Shown one piece after another: positions 32,211 to 43,388 of a stretch of 64,000 nucleotides of DNA. The first letter of the stretch is position 1, and the number at the start of each line of letters is the position of its first letter. Source of the DNA: Cyanophora paradoxa (Eukaryota; Glaucocystophyceae; Cyanophorales; Cyanophoraceae); the NCBI GenBank assembly GCA_004431415.1, contig QPMI01000271.1, positions 45,659 through 109,658 of the forward strand, written 5' to 3'. The notes beneath the pieces were generated by a model. That model was not told the origin of the DNA and ran no database searches. It saw only the letters and a list, made by a program, of their open reading frames with translations. A program made the position numbers and the translations under genes.

Positions 32211-33484
32211 TCAACGGATGTAGTTGCAGACCAGCCAGAAGAGGATGTAAGTGAGCACGCCAACAACAGCCTGTCGTCGCTGGTCAGGCGCGCGCGAGGC
32301 AGGAGGGGCGGTACGCAATGCAGGACAGGGGTCCGCACCTGGATGGCGAGGCCGAAGGTGGGGAACCCGATCTTGGGCAGGCCCGTGCCGAGCGCCCAGC
32401 CGACGGCCGCGGCGAGCATCGAGAAGGGGATCGAGCGGATCCACTTCTTGTTCTTCTGGTAATGGTACGCAATGCAGCAAAGCAGGCCAAGCGGCAGGTA
32501 GGCGCCCACAGAGACGGGCGAGATGAGAGAGAAGACGCCGAGCATGCCGAAGATAACACCAGTGGTCACCATCGTCTGCTTCACGGGCCTGCGAGGAGAA
32601 GCGGGCGGTATCGGTTACTGCTTCATTCGCTCAAAACCAAAAAGGGCCGCACTGGTCGAGCAGCTCGCTCGGCCTGTAAGCCTCCTTGATCTCCTTCCAG
32701 GTCGGGAAGCCGGTCGGGAGCTGAATGTTTGGCGGGAGGGTCGGCTTGCCGCGCGGGCCAAGACCAAGACGCTGCAGGTTGATCTTAGGCATCTCCTTCT
32801 TCCTTTCCGTGAGCCGCTTGAGCAGAATCGCGTTCTCCGCCTTAGCGATCTGCTTCTCCATGTCCTCGTCCCCCTTGTACCTGCGAACGCGCCATGCCTC
32901 AGGCCACAGATCCGTTGCTCACACTTGTTTCGAGGGACCGTAGGGAAAGGCTCTGCGTGCTGGCGGGGAGGCTGGGCAGCTGCGGGCAGCGCACTTCTCC
33001 TTCATCTCCTTGATCGCGTTGTCGACCTCCTCGAATTTCGCGGTCTCGCTCACGCCAAGGAAGCGGTAGGGGTTGAAAGAGCCATCGGAGGCGCCCGCGG
33101 CAGAGTTCGCCTCCACGAACATGCCACGGCCCTGTTGGCGGCGCAAGGATATTTAGGCTGGCTGCCACGCCGGGGGCACGAGACTTGCCAGAAACATGCG
33201 CGCACCGTCTGGATGCTGCCGCAGTTGCTAGAGCGGAATTGTACCGAGCGACCGAACTGAGTGACGGCGAGCTGGTGCTGCCGCGAAGACCGCTGCGTGG
33301 CACGGAACCCAGAGTACAGGGGGATCGCATCCGCACGGGCGGAGCTGATTTCGAACATCCGCCTGGGCGTCGAGGGCTCGCCGCGCACGCCCGGGATAAG
33401 GGCGCATGTGCGCGAGGGGCCAGCAACGACGGTCGCAGGCGTGCCCGCCACAGCGGAGCCCGGGAGGCTGGAGATGTACGCCAT
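32211..33484 (-). CDS. CPP1: CPP1-like J-like plastid membrane protein
   Basis: Resembles CHAPERONE-LIKE PROTEIN OF POR1, a plastid membrane protein that stabilises protochlorophyllide oxidoreductase. From the ATG at 33484, MAYISSLPGSAVAGTPATVV and the following Ser/Thr/Arg-rich residues form a plausible plastid presequence. The J-like part reads FNPYRFLGVSETAKFEEVDN, then AIKEMKEKC and DMEKQIAKAENAILLKRLTE, followed by KINLQRLGLGPRGKPTLPPN. The membrane part has MVTTGVIFGMLGVFSLISPV, LGLLCCIAYHYQKNKKWIRS, SMLAAAVGWALGTGLPKIG and a last helix VVGVLTYILFWLVCNYIR ending at 32211. The HPD motif of true J domains is absent, as in the family. It lies 128 bp from the divergent membrane-protein gene. 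Confidence 0.82.
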
Positions 33485-33612
33485 TGTTGCGGCCCGATTC
33501 TCGGTCCGTGAACAGGATACCCCCCTTAACCTTGGCTCAAGTTGGCTGTGTTGGCACTGTTGGCAGCTCTTCTCCGCGGCTCGATCCAGGGGCAAGAGGG
33601 TGAAAAGTGAAA

Positions 33613-35968
33613 ATGAAGCGAGGTGTTAGCTCGCCACACCTGCACGGACTTCCTGGACCCCGTGAGGAGCCAGAGGACCTGTTGCCGCTCAAAGAGGTGC
33701 GCCAGCTGCGGTTGCCGTTCAGATCGGCCCTGCGTAGTTGACCACGCGCAAGGCGTACGTCTCTCTTCTGCGCCTGATCTTGCCCCGCGCAGGCTGAGAG
33801 CGACCCCGCGCCAGCGCCGCAGCCACCACCGCGTAAACAACCGCCGCCGCTGCATATTCAGTGCAACGCTGATGCTATGCGCATAGCTCACCCGAGTCCG
33901 CTGCGGCGTGTCAAGAGCTACGACCATGCGTACGGGGCCACCCAGCGTACGCGGAACCGAAGCGAATCCTTGCGCGTGCATCTGCTGCGGCGGGTCGCCT
34001 CCCCTGCACAGGTGCTCATCTCGTATATGGATTCATCTGTTTCGCGCGTTGAGCGTGCGCAGGAGCTTTCGGCAATGCTGGCGGGGCTGCCGAGCCTGCC
34101 GCGGCCGCGGCGGAAGCAGTCGTTCGTGAACCTCGTGCGCCCACTTCTTCCGCGCCTGGCGTTGCCGCAACGGGTCGGCACCAGGTGATGGCGGGCGAGT
34201 CGCTCGATTTTCCGGAGAACGCGATGCAAGCGACGGAGGAGGACGTGGCGAGCGTTGCCGGCTCCGAGGGCGAGGGCCCCGCCGCCTCCGAGTCCGACAT
34301 GGAGCTCATCTGGCAGGAGCGCGGTGCGCCGCGAGGGCCCGGGGCGCGCAGGGTCGCCCCTCTCAGGGTCGCCCGCGGCCCCCGCGCAGTGGCCCGGGAC
34401 CAGGCGCGCCCGGCGGCCGGCCAGATGCGCCTCATCACCTGGGAGGCCCGTCCGCCGCGCCCACCTTTCCAGCGCTGCCGCCCCGCGAGGCCCGCCGCAG
34501 GACGAGAGGGCCCGCGCGGCAGCGGCTTCTTCGGGGGCGGTGTCCGCGCCGCCAGCGCCGTCGGCGCCCCGGGGCTCGCCCCTGCGGCGAGGGCGGAGGA
34601 GCGCGAGGAGACGCGGGCGCTGGAAGCGGTGGCGGCGCGGGAGGAGGCGGCGGGGGTGCACGGGCAGCGGGCGGTTGCGGAGAAGGCGGGGCCGGGGCGG
34701 GGGCCGGGGAACGGGCCCCGCGTCGTGGTCTCCCGCCTCGTCCTCCGCTCTGCCATCTACTTCGGTGCCGTCCCCGCCCGCCCCCGGCCCCGCCCGCGCG
34801 CACATGCTCCTGCACGGGCCCACGGGTGCGGGGCCGGGGCAGTGTACGAGATGGTGGGCCGGCGGGTCGGCAAGGACCAGGGCCGCTACGTCAAGGCACG
34901 CGCCCCCGCCCGCCCGCCCGCGCGCCGCGGGGCCGGGGCCGAGGCGGGGCGCGGCGGCGGGGGCAGCTCTTGGCGGAGTGGGGCGTGGACGAGGTGCTGC
35001 GGCCCTCCTCCTTCAGCACCACCCGCAAGGCCCTCGAGTACCTCGTCCGCGCCCCGCCCCGCCCGCGCCCCGCCCGGCAGCCGGGACGCGGGGGCGGCAG
35101 CTGCCGGGCCTGGCCTCCCTCGTCTGCACCCGCCTCTACACCCGCTACGTGCGGCCCCGCCTCGCCGCTCCCCCCTGCCCCCGCCCAGCCGCCTCCGAGC
35201 GGGTGCGGCGGCAGGAGGCGGCGCTGATGGGCACCAAAGCGCGCCGCGAGGCCGCACCGCTCTGGTTCTCCGTGCGCCCCCGCCCCAGCCTGCGCCGCGG
35301 CGCGGGCGCCGCCGAGGGCGCCGGCGGCAGGCGGCGTACCGGGCGGTGCGGCTGCTGCTGGTTTACCGCTGCTTCCAGCCGGTGGGGAGCCGCCCTACTA
35401 CCTCGCCACCGCCGCCGGCCTCGGCTTCTCCTTCTTCGACGGGCGCGGCGCCAAGGACATCCTCCGGCCCCGCCGCTGGCCCCGCTACTTCACCCCGCTC
35501 CAGGCCCGCCCCGGCCCCCGCGCGCCCGCCCCCCGGCCGGGGCGCCTCGGGGGCGAGCGAGCGCTGCGCGCAGGGGCTGGCGACGCTGGTGCGCAGCGTC
35601 GCCTACGCCCTCATCTTCCTCCTCCCGTGGTCCCCGCCCCGCCCCGCCCCTCTCCCCCCGGCCGCTGCGCCCCTCACCCGCCCCAGGTCCTGCATCCCCT
35701 TCTTCCGCTCCTGGTGGCGCCGCCGCAACGCGCGCCCGCCCCTGCCCCGGCCCCCGCCCCAGGCCGCCGCGGGGCTGACGGGGCGCCGGCGGCAGGTGTG
35801 CCGCTTCTCGTTCATCACGCTCTTCGCGCTGCTGGGCGCCCTCCGCCGCCTCGCCGCCGCCGCCCTGCCCCCGCCGCCCCCGCCGGCCGCCTCCGCCGCG
35901 CGCCCTTCGGAGCGGAGGGCCTCGCCGCCATCCGCTCCGCCGCCGCCGCCCTCTCCTCCGCCGCTTGA
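33613..35968 (+). CDS. multi-pass membrane protein, unknown
   Basis: Start MKRGVSSPHLHGLPGPREEP. A GT-AG intron joins AESDPAPAPQPPPRKQPPPL, then NRSESLRVHLLRR, MDSSVSRVERAQELSAMLAG and MAGESLDFPENAMQATEEDV. A basic coiled helix follows (EEREETRALEAVAAREEAAG), then VVVSRLVLRSAIYFGAVP and YEMVGRRVGKDQGRYVK. Later exons read LLAEWGVDEVLRPSSFSTTR, LASLVCTRLYTRYVRP, YRAVRLLLVYRCFQP, LATLVRSVAYALIFLLP, SCIPFFRSWWRRRNARP and VCRFSFITLFALLGALRRLA, ending near 35968. Several of these are membrane helices flanked by Arg. No family recognised; the overall picture is a large N-terminal cytosolic part and a helical membrane part. The exon chain is reliable in direction but not in every junction. Confidence 0.6.
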
Positions 35969-36323
35969 GCTGCTGAGCCCCGGGGGCCCGGATAGACGTA
36001 CCCGGCGCGGCGGAGCATCACGGCATCCCCATCGGATGTACAGTACCAGTACCACTGCTTCGTTTGGCTCGCACCTGAGCGCTAGTTTTAGAGTTTCCTC
36101 CTTTCAGAAACCGTCTAAAGTAGCCGCTGAGCAGTCCCGTTGCGGGAGTGTACGATTAAGGGCATCAGGCAGGCCCGTGCGCTCACGTTCGTTGCGTTGA
36201 GTGCTATGCGCATGCTGCCTGTAGTTTGGTCGCTCTGCTTTCCTTTCTTCTTCTCGCTGTTTTTCTGAATCGAACACGTCGTCGAGCTGAGGTTGCGCAG
36301 GCGGCGGCAGCGGGCGCGCGTGG
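35969..36323. other. convergent 3' region
   Basis: Between the stops of the plus-strand membrane-protein gene and the minus-strand coiled-coil gene. It is less GC-rich than the genes, with T-rich patches at about 36060-36110 and 36225-36270. Probably 3' untranslated sequence; no gene seen. Confidence 0.4.
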
Positions 36324-39300
36324 CTAGGAGGGCGGGGCGGGGGCGGAGCGGGCTTCGAGGGCCTCCCTGCGGGCGCGCTCGAGCTCGCGGGCGTGCAGCA
36401 GGCGCCCGATCGCCTTCGCCCCCGTCTCCGCCGTCTCCTGCCGCCGCCTCAGCGCGGTGCCGGGGCCGGGGCCGGGGCCGGGGCCGGGGGGCGCCTGCAT
36501 CTCGGCGAGGCGCTCGTCGGGGAGGGCCCGCAGCGCCGCGTCCTCGTACGCCAGCAGCCGCCGCAGCTCGGCTGGCGGCGGCTCAGCGGGGAGGAGGGGG
36601 CGGGGCGGGGCGGGTTAGGGGCGGCACTCTCGCGCTCGGCGGAGGCGCGGAGGGCGGCGGAGAGGCGCTCGACCTCGGCGGACTGCACGCTCTGCCCGGG
36701 CACCAGCTTCCGCATCAGCGCCGCCACCTCGTCCCGCTCCGCCTCCACCTGCGCCCCGCCCCTCCCGGTCAGCGCCGGGCGGGCGCGCGGGGAGGGCGGG
36801 GGGCGCGCCTCGGCGGCCCGGCGCTCGAGGGCCTCGATGCGGCCCTCCGCGGCGATCGCCCGCGCCCGCCACGCCTCCCTGCCGCCCCCATCGCCCCCAC
36901 GCCCGCCGCCCCGCGCGCCGCGCCCGCCCACCGCTCCGAGTCGGTCTGCCCGAGGCGCGCCTCCCGCTCGCGCAGCTGCGCGGGGGTCGGGGGCGCGGCG
37001 GCCGGGGCGGGGCGGGGGCGGGCCTGGGCCTCGCGGGCGCGCAGGCGGCCCTCCTTCTCGTCCATCGCCTCCGTCAGCTTGGCCTTCTCGGCCTGGAGGC
37101 GCGCCACCAGGCCCCACGTCGACTCCAGCACCGCCAGCTGCTCCCGCTCCGCCGCCACCTGCGCCTCCAGCGCCGCCGCCTGCTCGCCGGGGCCCCGGGG
37201 GGCGGCGGGGGCGATGGCCGGCGAGGGGGGCCCCGCTTGCGGACGACCTCCGTCCAGCTGCGGCCCGGCGTCCCCGCGCCGGCAGCGGCCGCCGCGGCGC
37301 CCGGTGGCGACTTCGCCTTCCGCGGCGGCGTCCGCGGCGCCCCCGCCGCCTCGCCGCCCCCGCCCCGGCCCCCGCGCCCCGCGGGGAGCCCTTCGGCCGC
37401 GCCGCCGCCGCCGCCGGGGCAGCGCGGGGGCGGAGACGGGCGGCTCCGCCCCCGCCGCCGACGCGGAGCCGGCGGCGGGCGGTGCTGCGGCGGGCCCCCA
37501 GCGGCGGCGTCCGGCGTTGGGGCGGTCGGCGCGTCGGCCGAGGGGCGGCCTGGGAGGGGGGTGCGGGGGCGGCCTCGGGGAGGCGGGGGCGCGGTGGGCG
37601 GGCCGGCATGGGGCCGGAAGGGGAGGTCGGCGCGAGCTCGCGGAGGAGGCGGGCGCGGGCCTGCGCGGGTGAGGGCGGGAGGGGCGGAGGGGTGCGGTGC
37701 GGGGCGCACGCGGGAGGCGTGCTCGCCGGCGGCGGCGGCAAGGCGGCGCCAGAGGGCCTCGGCGAGGGCCGCGAGGAGGAGGGCCCGCCCGTGGCCCGCC
37801 ACGCTCGCAACCTGCACCAGGAAGGCCTCCGGGGGGCCAGCGCGCCCCCGGCCCCCCCGCCCCCAGCTCCACGCACGGCACCACCAGGCACTCCTGCCGC
37901 CCCGTCGGCCCCGCCCCGCCCCGGGCCGCCCCGGGAGAGGGCGGACCATCTGGCGGAGGAAGGCGGCGCTGCAGCGGGCGTAGGCGAGGGAGGCGCGGCG
38001 CCACGGCTCCAGCGCCGCCCGCCCCCGCCGCCCCGCCGCGACCCGCTCGCACAGGGCCCGCGTGGCCGCCAGGGCCCCGCCCCGCGGCACCGACCCCGCG
38101 CTCCCCTGCAGCAGCGCCGCCGCCTGCGCGCCCGCCGCCTCCCGCGCCGCCGCCGCTGCCGCCACGCTCGCCGCCGCCGCGCGCGGCCCGCCGCTGGGCT
38201 GCGCGAGGGCCGAGGCGGCGGCGGCAGCGGCGGCGGCAGCGCAGTCGCAGAGGAGGGCGCGGGCGGTGAGGGAGCGGGCTGGGCGGGGCCCCGAGGGTGA
38301 GCCCGGCGACGTGCTCGGCGCAGAGCGCCCCCGCCTCTGCGGGGCTCGCCGCCGCCGCGAGAAGGCGCTCGGCGCGGAGCAAGGGGGCGGGGAGGGGCGC
38401 GGGGGCGAGCCCGGCGGCGGGCTCGGCGGCGGCGAGCTGCTGGTCGAGCACGGCGCGGTCGCGCCGCACGCGCCCGAGCTCCGCCGCCGCGCACCGCAGC
38501 ACGCCCGCACGCTCAGCCCCGCCCCCGTCACCGCCGCCCCCAGCTCCCACTCCCCACGAACGGCGCGTACGGCAGCGGGCCCGGCGGCGCCAGCAGCGCC
38601 CCGCCCGCTGCAGCGCCGCGAGCCGCCGCGCGGCGGCGGGCCGTCGCCGGCGACGAGCCAGGAGGCGGGCTTGGGGCGAGGCGGCCGCCGCGGGCGTGGA
38701 GGGCGGGCCCGAGGGCGCAGGCGCCCCAGGCCTCGGCGGCGGCGAGGCGGGGCCCCGGCGGGCGGCGGGGAGCTGCTGGAGGGCCTCCCGCCCGACGCGC
38801 ACGGCCGCCTCGTCGCGCGCGGCGGCGGCCTCGTCGTCGGCGCGGGGGCGGGGAGGGCCCCCGGGGCGGCCCCTTGGCGAGGAGGAAGGCGGCGTATGCG
38901 CCGAGGCTCTCCAGCGCCGGCCCCGCGGCCCGTGCGGCGTGCTCCCGCAGCGCCTCGGCGTCCACCGCCCCCGCGGGGTCCGGCAGCGCCCCCTGCGGCA
39001 CCCGCACGAAGAGGCCCCCGCCCGCCCGCGCCATCAGCTCCGGCGGCCCCGACGCCGCGTTACGCGCCCCGCGCAGCTCCACGTGCGCCACCAGCGCGCA
39101 CTCCGCTGGCGCGTTTGTCGCCCCGAGGCTGCGGGCCGAGAGGAGCACCGCCGACGCCGCGTGCTCCGCCGGATACAGCGACGCCATCCCGCCCTCCGTC
39201 CCCGACGCCCGCGCCGCCGCCGCCTGAACTGCCGACAGCGCCGAGGAATCCAGTCGCCTGCGGGCGCCGAGCCTCAGAGACGGGGCCGGCGGGCCGAGCG

Positions 39301-39843
39301 CTCGGGGCACCATTCAAAAAGGAGGTGGCCCTGGGGGAATAGGATGTAGGGGCAGGCGGTGTCCGGGTGCTTCCAGACGACCCACAGGCGCGCGCAGACC
39401 ACGCGGCCCGGCGGCGGGGCGACCGCGGGGTCCGGCAGGGCGCGCGAGACGTCGAGCAGGAGCTCGACGTCGTCGGCCGAGCCCTTCGACCGCATGACGG
39501 GCGCCTCCGCCGTGTTAGCAACGCGTACGCCGCCGTCGCCTTCCGCATCGTACGTCACCACCTCCGCGCGAAACGAGCCCATCGAGAACAGCGTCCCGAG
39601 CGTAGCTGGCGAGCACTTGGCGCCGTCCTCGGCGGCGATCGGGACGCCATTCTCTATCAATGGCGCTAGCAGGTCGATGACGGCGGGCTTCAGCGACGGC
39701 AGCGCGTCCTTGGCGGCGCGTTTCACCGCCTCGAGCTCGACAGTGAAGAGCTTGCGGCGCTCCTCACCCGGTAGCGCTGCCAGGTACGCGCCGAAGCGCT
39801 CGGCCTCGTCGGCCGGCGCCGGCGCGCTCGATGGGCGCGGCAT
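36324..39843 (-). CDS. large hypothetical protein with C-terminal coiled-coil
   Basis: From the ATG at 39843: MPRPSSAPAPADEAERFGAY, then LPGEERRKLFTVELEAVKRA, PSLKPAVIDLLAPLIENGVP, LGTLFSMGSFRAEVVTYDAE, VVCARLWVVWKHPDTACPYI and LFPQGHLLFEW. Middle exons are Ala/Leu-rich (ALREHAARAAGPALESLGAY; RAVLDQQLAAAEPAAGLAPA; GRALLLAALAEALWRRLAAA). The C-terminal exons are coiled-coil: EAQVAAEREQLAVLESTWGL, VARLQAEKAKLTEAMDEKEG, EVAALMRKLVPGQSVQSAEV and AIGRLLHARELERARREALE, ending at 36324. Probably around 800-900 residues. No family recognised; the folded N-terminal domain with a long helical tail suits a cytoskeletal, centrosomal or ciliary protein, which is inference. It shares a 122-bp divergent spacer with the 81-aa gene. 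Confidence 0.65.
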
Positions 39844-39965
39844 TGAACGAAGCCCGGTAGCCCCCGCCGATGTCTTCCCCGCTGCCCGGGTACAGTCTGT
39901 CAGTTCGGCGCAGCTCCTCGACACGCTCGCATCGAATCGCACCGCAGCTTTCTACGAATTCTACG

Positions 39966-40870
39966 ATGGACACGTTCAAGAGTGCGCACCGCCGCTCCGA
40001 CCGAGGCTCTCCCGCTCCGCTCCGGCCGAGCTCTCCCGCTCGCCATTGCCATTGCCGGCGCGCTCAAATAGTCATTTCTCAGCGGTCGCGCGTCTTTGGG
40101 CCCGCGCTCAGCGGTTCAAACGGCGCGCGCGCGCGCTGTTCCAGCCGCGGCCGCGCTGTTCCACCCGCCGCTGTTCATGCCCGCCCCGCGTCGAAGTCGC
40201 TGACCATCGCTCAATCGTTTTGTTGTCAGACATGCTCGGCAATCGCGATGAGGAGGTGCGCTCCCGCCAAATTGATATTAAAATTCGACGACTGACGCGT
40301 ACGTCGACTGTTCCCCCTGCCCGTCACGCGCAGGCGAAGCACGAGGTGCCCACGAGCTCGCCGCCGTACTCTAAAATTAGCAGCGCGCGCTCCACCTAAG
40401 GAAACAAGTCTCGCGCGCGCGCGCGCCTATCGATATCGGAGAGGCGGCGCGCGCGCGGCCTCTTAGTTCGCCTTCGTTCCAGGCTGCGGCCTCGAAGGAG
40501 CGCACCAGCGGCAACAAGGACACCGCCGGCGAGCAGCTCAAGGGTGAGTTCGATTCTACCCGAGCGCTTGTCTGAGAATGATCGCAGGTCTCGCCGGCAT
40601 GTCCAAGGAGCAGCAGCACGAGCGCATGGCGGCCCAAGCCGACCGGCGCGCAGACGGTGCTCAGTGCCAGCCCCCGCCAGCCGCTGAGTGCCTATTTTCA
40701 TTCCCGAAACAGAGCAAGGCCAATCGATGTGGCAGAGCACCAAGGATTCTGCTTCGGGTGCGCATCACGCACACCCTCGTTCGGTCGCTGATTGTGGACT
40801 ATGCGCAGGGATGGTGGACCGCGCAGGGGAGATGCTCGGGATGAAGGATCGGGACACCAAGCAGGGCTAA
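39966..40870 (+). CDS. 81-residue hydrophilic CsbD/LEA-like protein, six exons
   Basis: The full exon structure resolves: 39966-39981, 40230-40255, 40334-40345, 40493-40553, 40588-40656 and 40809-40870. All introns are GT-AG and all phases agree. The protein starts MDTFKNMLGNRDEEAKHEAA and continues ASKERTSGNKDTAGEQLKG, LAGMSKEQQHERMAAQADRR and ADGMVDRAGEMLGMKDRDTK, ending QG. It is very hydrophilic, rich in Lys, Glu, Ala and Gly, with no Cys, Trp or Tyr, like CsbD-type or LEA-type stress proteins. The motif MLGxxD occurs at both ends, suggesting an internal repeat. Exon 3 is only 12 nt and encodes AKHE. An AATAAA lies about 100 bp after the stop (near 40970). Confidence 0.85.
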
Positions 40871-41021
40871 ATTCACAGCTCCCGCAACATCGGGAGGCCG
40901 ACGCCGCCCGCAGCTCTGATGGCCCTGGGTCTGAGGCCAAGCCGTCACAGTCCGCGAATTTTGTCGCTAAATAAAAGCGAACGTAAATTGCACAGGAAGT
41001 CCAGGGGGGCGATAGGGGGGG

Positions 41022-43080
41022 TTACGCGCGGGCGTGGGCCCGTATCTGGTTGTAGAGCCTGAGGACCTTGATCTTGTCCTCCGCGGCGCCGCCGGGGGCG
41101 GGGAGGAAGCGCTGCATCTTCTCCCGGAGCTCCTCGCGGTGCTGCCGGAGGAGCCGCAGCTGCTCCGCCTTCTGCTGCGTCCGCTGCAGCGCCGCGAACG
41201 TCTGCCCCGCCGTTAGCTGGCGCGGCGCGGCTCGGGGCGGCGCGGGGCGGGGCGGGCGCCTGCTCGTTGAGCGCGGCCCGCTCGGCGACGGGGAGCTCGC
41301 TCGCGAGCTGGCTCCTCCCCAGCAGCCGCTGGTACTCGCTGCGCGCCGCTCGCGGGGCGCGGGGCCGGGGCGGCGGGGCGGGCGGACGCTTCGGAGGCGG
41401 CGAGCTCGTCGGCGGCGAGGTCGATGGCGGCCTGCAGGAAGCCCTCGGGGTCCACCAGCGCCTCCTCCCGCGCCGCCGCCGCCGCCCCGATCGCCGCCGC
41501 CTCGCTGCCCCCGCCCGACGACCCCGCTTCCTCGGCCCCTGCGCCGCCCCCCGTCAGCGCCGGCCCGATCGCTTTCCAGAGGGGAGCGCACAGGCTCGCG
41601 GCCGGTCCGCGAGGCCGCGCTGCACGTTGGCGGGGAGCGAGTGCGAGGGGCCGCCCTGCGGGCCGCCCCGTCGGCGCCGCCCAGGCGCGAGCGGCGCGGC
41701 CTCGCAGACCTTGCCGGCGGGGACGTAGGGCGGGTCCACGCCGTCGTTGGCCGCGCGGAGGGAGCCCTGGAGGCCGCCGGCGAGGGGGTACAGCGTCTCC
41801 GCCGACGTCCGGGCGGCCACCTCGTCGGCGAAGTCGGTGGGCAGTTTCCTGCGCCGTGTGTCGGGCCCGCCCGCCCCGCCCGCCAGCGCGCCCCGCACCT
41901 CCGGACGCTCGCCGGCCTCTGGTAGCGGCTGCAGGCGCCGTTGCTCCCCAGCACCTTCCCCGTCGCAATCTCGTATCGCCTCCTCGCACGCGCCAGCTGC
42001 GCGGGGGGTCGGCCGGGTCGCCGGGGGGCGGGGGCGGGGCGGGGCGGGCCCTGGCGCGGGGCGCGGAGGCGGAGCGGGAGGCGTCGGGGGAGGCGCCAGC
42101 GACCTCCTCGAGGCGTGTGACGAGCTCCTCGTTCACGCTCAGCAGCGTCTTCACCGCCTCGTCCGCCTGCGCCGCCCCCTCGCCCCCTCGCCCCGCGCCC
42201 CCGCGCCCCGGCGCCCCGGCGCCCCGCCCCGCGCCGACCTTGGAGCGGGCCTCCTCGGCGGCGATGCGGCGGGCGCGCTCCTCCTGCTCGGCGCGGCGCG
42301 CGGAGGCGACGTCGCTGCCGCCGCGGCCGCGGGCGGCGGCGAGCTCCTCCTGGCAGGCGGCGAGGGCGAGCTCGGCGTCGCGCAGCTTGGCGGCCCACTC
42401 GCGCTGCAGCTCCTCGGCGCGCCGCCCCGCCTCGCGCTGCAGCTCCTCGACCCGCCCGAAGGCCGCCTTCTTCTCCGCCTCGGCGCCCTGGTAGGAGCGC
42501 AGCTCGGCCCGCAGGTTCTCCACCGTCCGCAGCATCTCCGCATTGTCCCGCCGCAGCACCTCCTCCCGGATCGCAGCGTCCCGCGCCTCCTTCACCCGCT
42601 GCCCCTCCCGCTCCTTCATCTGCCGCTCCACCCCCTCCACCCGCTTCTTCTCCTCCTCCAGCCGCAGGCGCAACTCCTTGTTGTCCCCCTCCAGCCGCCG
42701 GATCTTCTCCTGCAGCGAGCGGATCGCCGAGGCCGCTGCCCGCGAGTTCGCCATGATGTCCGTCGTGCCGTTCAGCGTGAACGAGATCCCCGCCCGCGGG
42801 CTCCCGTGACGCACGGACACCCCCAGAATTCTCGACTCCTCCAGCTGCGGGATGGGCTCTGGGGCCCGGGCAGGCGATGCTTCGGCGCGCGGCTCCGGTG
42901 CGGTTGGCGCAACGCTTAGGTTGAGGGACGCATCCTGCCAGAGCTGCATTCAAGCCATAGCTAAGCATCTGCTGCCCGGGTGCGCACCTGCTGGGCTCGC
43001 AGAGTCTTGGAAAGCTCGGACAGGCGATTGTACGCGACCGAGAGCTGATCCGCACCCGTAGACACTGTTGCCGCCTGCAT
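41022..43080 (-). CDS. hypothetical coiled-coil protein
   Basis: From the ATG at 43080: MQAATVSTGADQLSVAYNRL and SELSKTLRAQQ. A GT-AG intron joins LWQDASLNLSV, then RILGVSVRHGSPRAGISFTL. A long coiled-coil follows with heptad spacing: AAASAIRSLQEKIRRLEGDN, KELRLRLEEEKKRVEGVERQ, EVLRRDNAEMLRTVENLRAE and LQREWAAKLRDAELALAACQ. After introns come VKTLLSVNEELVTRLEEVAG, KLPTDFADEVAARTSAETLY, DPEGFLQAAIDLAADELAAS and QKAEQLRLLRQHREELREKM. The end is DKIKVLRLYNQIRAHARA at 41022. No family recognised; it is probably a structural (centrosomal, basal-body or cytoskeletal) protein. It is 308 bp from the divergent PEX12 gene. Confidence 0.72.
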
Positions 43081-43388
43081 CGCCCCATTAGAAGCACATC
43101 GCCGCTGAGTTAGCTAGCCAACGCGCACCGGCGGTTCTTTCCGACCCTCCAAAATCGAGAGCAGCAGGCTAGCCGCGCGCTGCCCGTCTACCGCCATTCG
43201 CGAGAGCGCCTCAAGCGTTTGAGAGCTCTGTCCGCTGTCGCTGGCGCGGAGGTGCGTTGAAATTTGAAGGCCTCTTCAACCGCCAGAGCCCGCGGAAGTG
43301 TTCTACCCCCCCTGAGCGCCAGCAGCCAGCTGCTTGCAGGCTGAGCAGCCGAACTAATCGCCGCGGCTGATATTGCGGCCTCCTCGTG

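Noticed and set aside
36393-38300. 635-codon plus-strand open frame
   Set aside because: Antisense to the coiled-coil gene at 36324-39843, with low-complexity Arg/Pro/Ala content.
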